A stretch of DNA of 64,000 nt, from NCBI RefSeq assembly GCF_008014775.2, contig NZ_CP144914.1:1-64000 (forward strand), given 5' to 3'. The DNA is from Alkalicoccus halolimnae. Lineage in GTDB: Bacteria; Bacillota; Bacilli; Bacillales; Salisediminibacteriaceae. Shown here one piece after another: positions 62,752-64,000 of the stretch. The notes beneath the pieces are model-generated. The model did not search any database. It saw only the letters and a program-made list of their open reading frames with translations, and had not been told where the DNA came from. The translations under genes were made by a program, and so were the position numbers. Position 1 is the stretch's first letter. Each line of letters begins with the position of its first letter.

Positions 62752-63216
62752 ATGAAGACTAATTGGATAAAACATACAGCTGTCATGGTTTTTCTGTTGT
62801 TGTGCTCCGGCTGCAGCACAGAAAGTGAAATAATGACAATTGAGCATGCGCGGGAAGGGGATGTCTTATTTGAAACCGAGGTGGAAACAGAAGATGAAAT
62901 CGGGCTGGGGTGGATCCACTCAGTTGAGAAGACCCCCTGGACAGATATTTTTACAGTAAAAGAGGATTCATGTTCGTTAATGCTAACAGAAACCAGGTTC
63001 CAGTCCTTTGGTGCAGGCGTCGAACATGAATACGAAGAGATCGAGCACAGCGATGGAATTTACACTGCGAAGGGGCTGGATGAATGCCACGAGTCTATTA
63101 ATTGGATTCACTCCCATGAAGCCCGGCATGAAATAACGATAAACGGCCAATCCGTTGTGGCATCAGAATCATTACCGCATCATGAACCTCTGCGGATACT
63201 CATCGAAGAAAGGTGA
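62752..63216 (+). CDS. DUF1850 lipoprotein, TAXI-TRAP accessory
   Basis: A 154-residue protein with a short signal peptide and lipobox LCSGC (Cys21). The DUF1850 motifs are visible: GWIHSVEKTPW near the start and FQSFGAGVEHE in the middle. The family is found with TAXI-type TRAP transporters and its role is unknown. No other in-frame start exists (a stop lies at 62719). The only good ribosome-binding site is over 30 bases upstream, across a hairpin. Confidence 0.87.
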   Translation: MKTNWIKHTAVMVFLLLCSGCSTESEIMTIEHAREGDVLFETEVETEDEIGLGWIHSVEKTPWTDIFTVKEDSCSLMLTETRFQSFGAGVEHEYEEIEHSDGIYTAKGLDECHESINWIHSHEARHEITINGQSVVASESLPHHEPLRILIEER

Positions 63217-63220
63217 TGTT

Positions 63221-64000
63221 ATGACTTCCTCCAATAATGCAAGTGAGAAAAAGCACGTAAATGAATCACAGGACGATCAGGAGCAGCAATCAGTATTGGA
63301 AAAATACGATAACGAGTCCCGGTTCCGGGTTTTTGACAATCAGAAAATTGCCTGGATGGTCTCACTAATTGCTGTCGGCTTATCCCTTTACCATTTATAC
63401 ACTTCTTATTTCGGGACACCGGTTACGCTGCAGCACCGCTCTCTGCACGTAGCTGTTATTCTGATGCTCGTTTTTCTTTTATACCCGGCGCTCAAAAAAT
63501 CAAGAAGAAATATTCTCCAATGGTATGATGCTGTATTCGCTCTTATGGCTCTGTCTACCACTGTTTATGTTTTTGTAGAATACGAGGGAATTATACAGCG
63601 GGGAGGGATCCCGAATAATTACGACCTGTTGTTCGGCGGCCTTCTCGTTCTGCTCGTACTGGAAGCCGCGAGGAGGGTTACCGGCTGGGGACTCCCGCTT
63701 CTGGCTTCCCTCTTTTTAGTGTATGGACTCTTTGGACGGGAAATAGGGGGTATTTTCCGGCATAGAGGTTACGAGTGGGATGAAATTGTTGGATATATGT
63801 ATCAGACAACAGAAGGAGTTTACAGTACGGCTATAGGGGTATCTGCTACCTATATCTTCCTTTTCATTCTCTTTGGAGCATTTCTGCAGAAATCAGGAAT
63901 GGGCCAGTTTTTTAATGACCTCGCTCTGGCAATCGCCGGACAGACCCGCGGAGGTCCTGCAAAAGTCTCCGTTATCGCGAGCGGTTTTCTGGGAAGCATT
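63221..64000 (+). CDS. TRAP transporter fused permease subunit (partial)
   Basis: The frame opens at ATG 63221 with AAGGTGATG upstream, 4 bases after the DUF1850 stop, and runs off the window end without a stop. The 260 visible residues have an acidic hydrophilic N-terminus (about 1-40). After it come helices of the small DctQ-like part (IAWMVSLIAVGLSLYHLY onward), then the start of the large DctM-like part (TYIFLFILFGAFLQKSGMGQF, GQTRGGPAKVSVIASGFLGS). Fused permeases of this type serve TAXI receptors and move substrate with sodium or protons. Confidence 0.9.
   Translation, partial: MTSSNNASEKKHVNESQDDQEQQSVLEKYDNESRFRVFDNQKIAWMVSLIAVGLSLYHLYTSYFGTPVTLQHRSLHVAVILMLVFLLYPALKKSRRNILQWYDAVFALMALSTTVYVFVEYEGIIQRGGIPNNYDLLFGGLLVLLVLEAARRVTGWGLPLLASLFLVYGLFGREIGGIFRHRGYEWDEIVGYMYQTTEGVYSTAIGVSATYIFLFILFGAFLQKSGMGQFFNDLALAIAGQTRGGPAKVSVIASGFLGSI

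Overview
The window reads as the replication-origin region of a low-to-mid G+C Gram-positive bacterium of the family Bacillaceae. It opens on the GTG start codon of dnaA and then follows the gene order known from Bacillus subtilis: dnaA-dnaN-yaaA-recF-remB-gyrB-gyrA, an rRNA operon, guaB-dacA-pdxST-serS, tadA-ffs-dnaX-ebfC-recR-yaaL, a second rRNA operon, then yaaO-tmk-darA-holB-ricT-yabA-trmN6-rsmI, abrB (opposite strand), metS-tatD-yabE-rnmV-rsmA-veg-ispE-purR. Many proteins are strongly acidic (OppA, DacA, the GyrA tail, the TAXI receptor), which suggests a moderately halophilic or haloalkaliphilic species. Relatives of Alkalicoccus or Salisediminibacterium would fit, but that naming is inference.

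Layout. 1-9213: replication initiation and gyrase genes, with an oriC-like dnaA-dnaN spacer. 9214-11115: non-coding and repeat-rich apart from one small membrane protein gene. 11341-16466: rRNA operon 1. 16944-23396: GMP synthesis, peptidoglycan carboxypeptidase, PLP synthesis and seryl-tRNA synthetase (T-box controlled). 24353-30154: a complete oligopeptide ABC transporter, not usual at this place. 30421-34698: tRNA deaminase, a small YycC-like gene, SRP RNA, and DNA polymerase III tau/gamma with recombination genes. 35174-40310: rRNA operon 2. 40356-57557: the tmk-to-purR housekeeping block with a T-box metS. 57622-58140: repeats. 58141-64000: an accessory locus made of a sensor kinase with a periplasmic-type binding domain, an NtrC-type sigma-54 activator, a sigma-54 promoter, and a TAXI-type TRAP transporter cut by the window end.

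The departures from the standard order are the interesting part. Sporulation-linked genes that B. subtilis keeps here (yaaH, bofA, csfB, yabG, sspF) are all missing, as are yaaR, yazA, dck and dgk, and the block after purR (yabJ-spoVG) is replaced by the transporter locus. The rRNA operons carry no tRNA genes in their spacers and none was seen elsewhere in the window. Three families of intergenic repeats (called A, B and C here) recur at 10.3-10.8, 16.6-16.8, 51.9-52.3 and 57.7-58.1 kb, and a 21-bp periodic array lies at 52457-52606.

Starts were chosen by ribosome-binding-site spacing and by recalled family N-termini. No database search was run.
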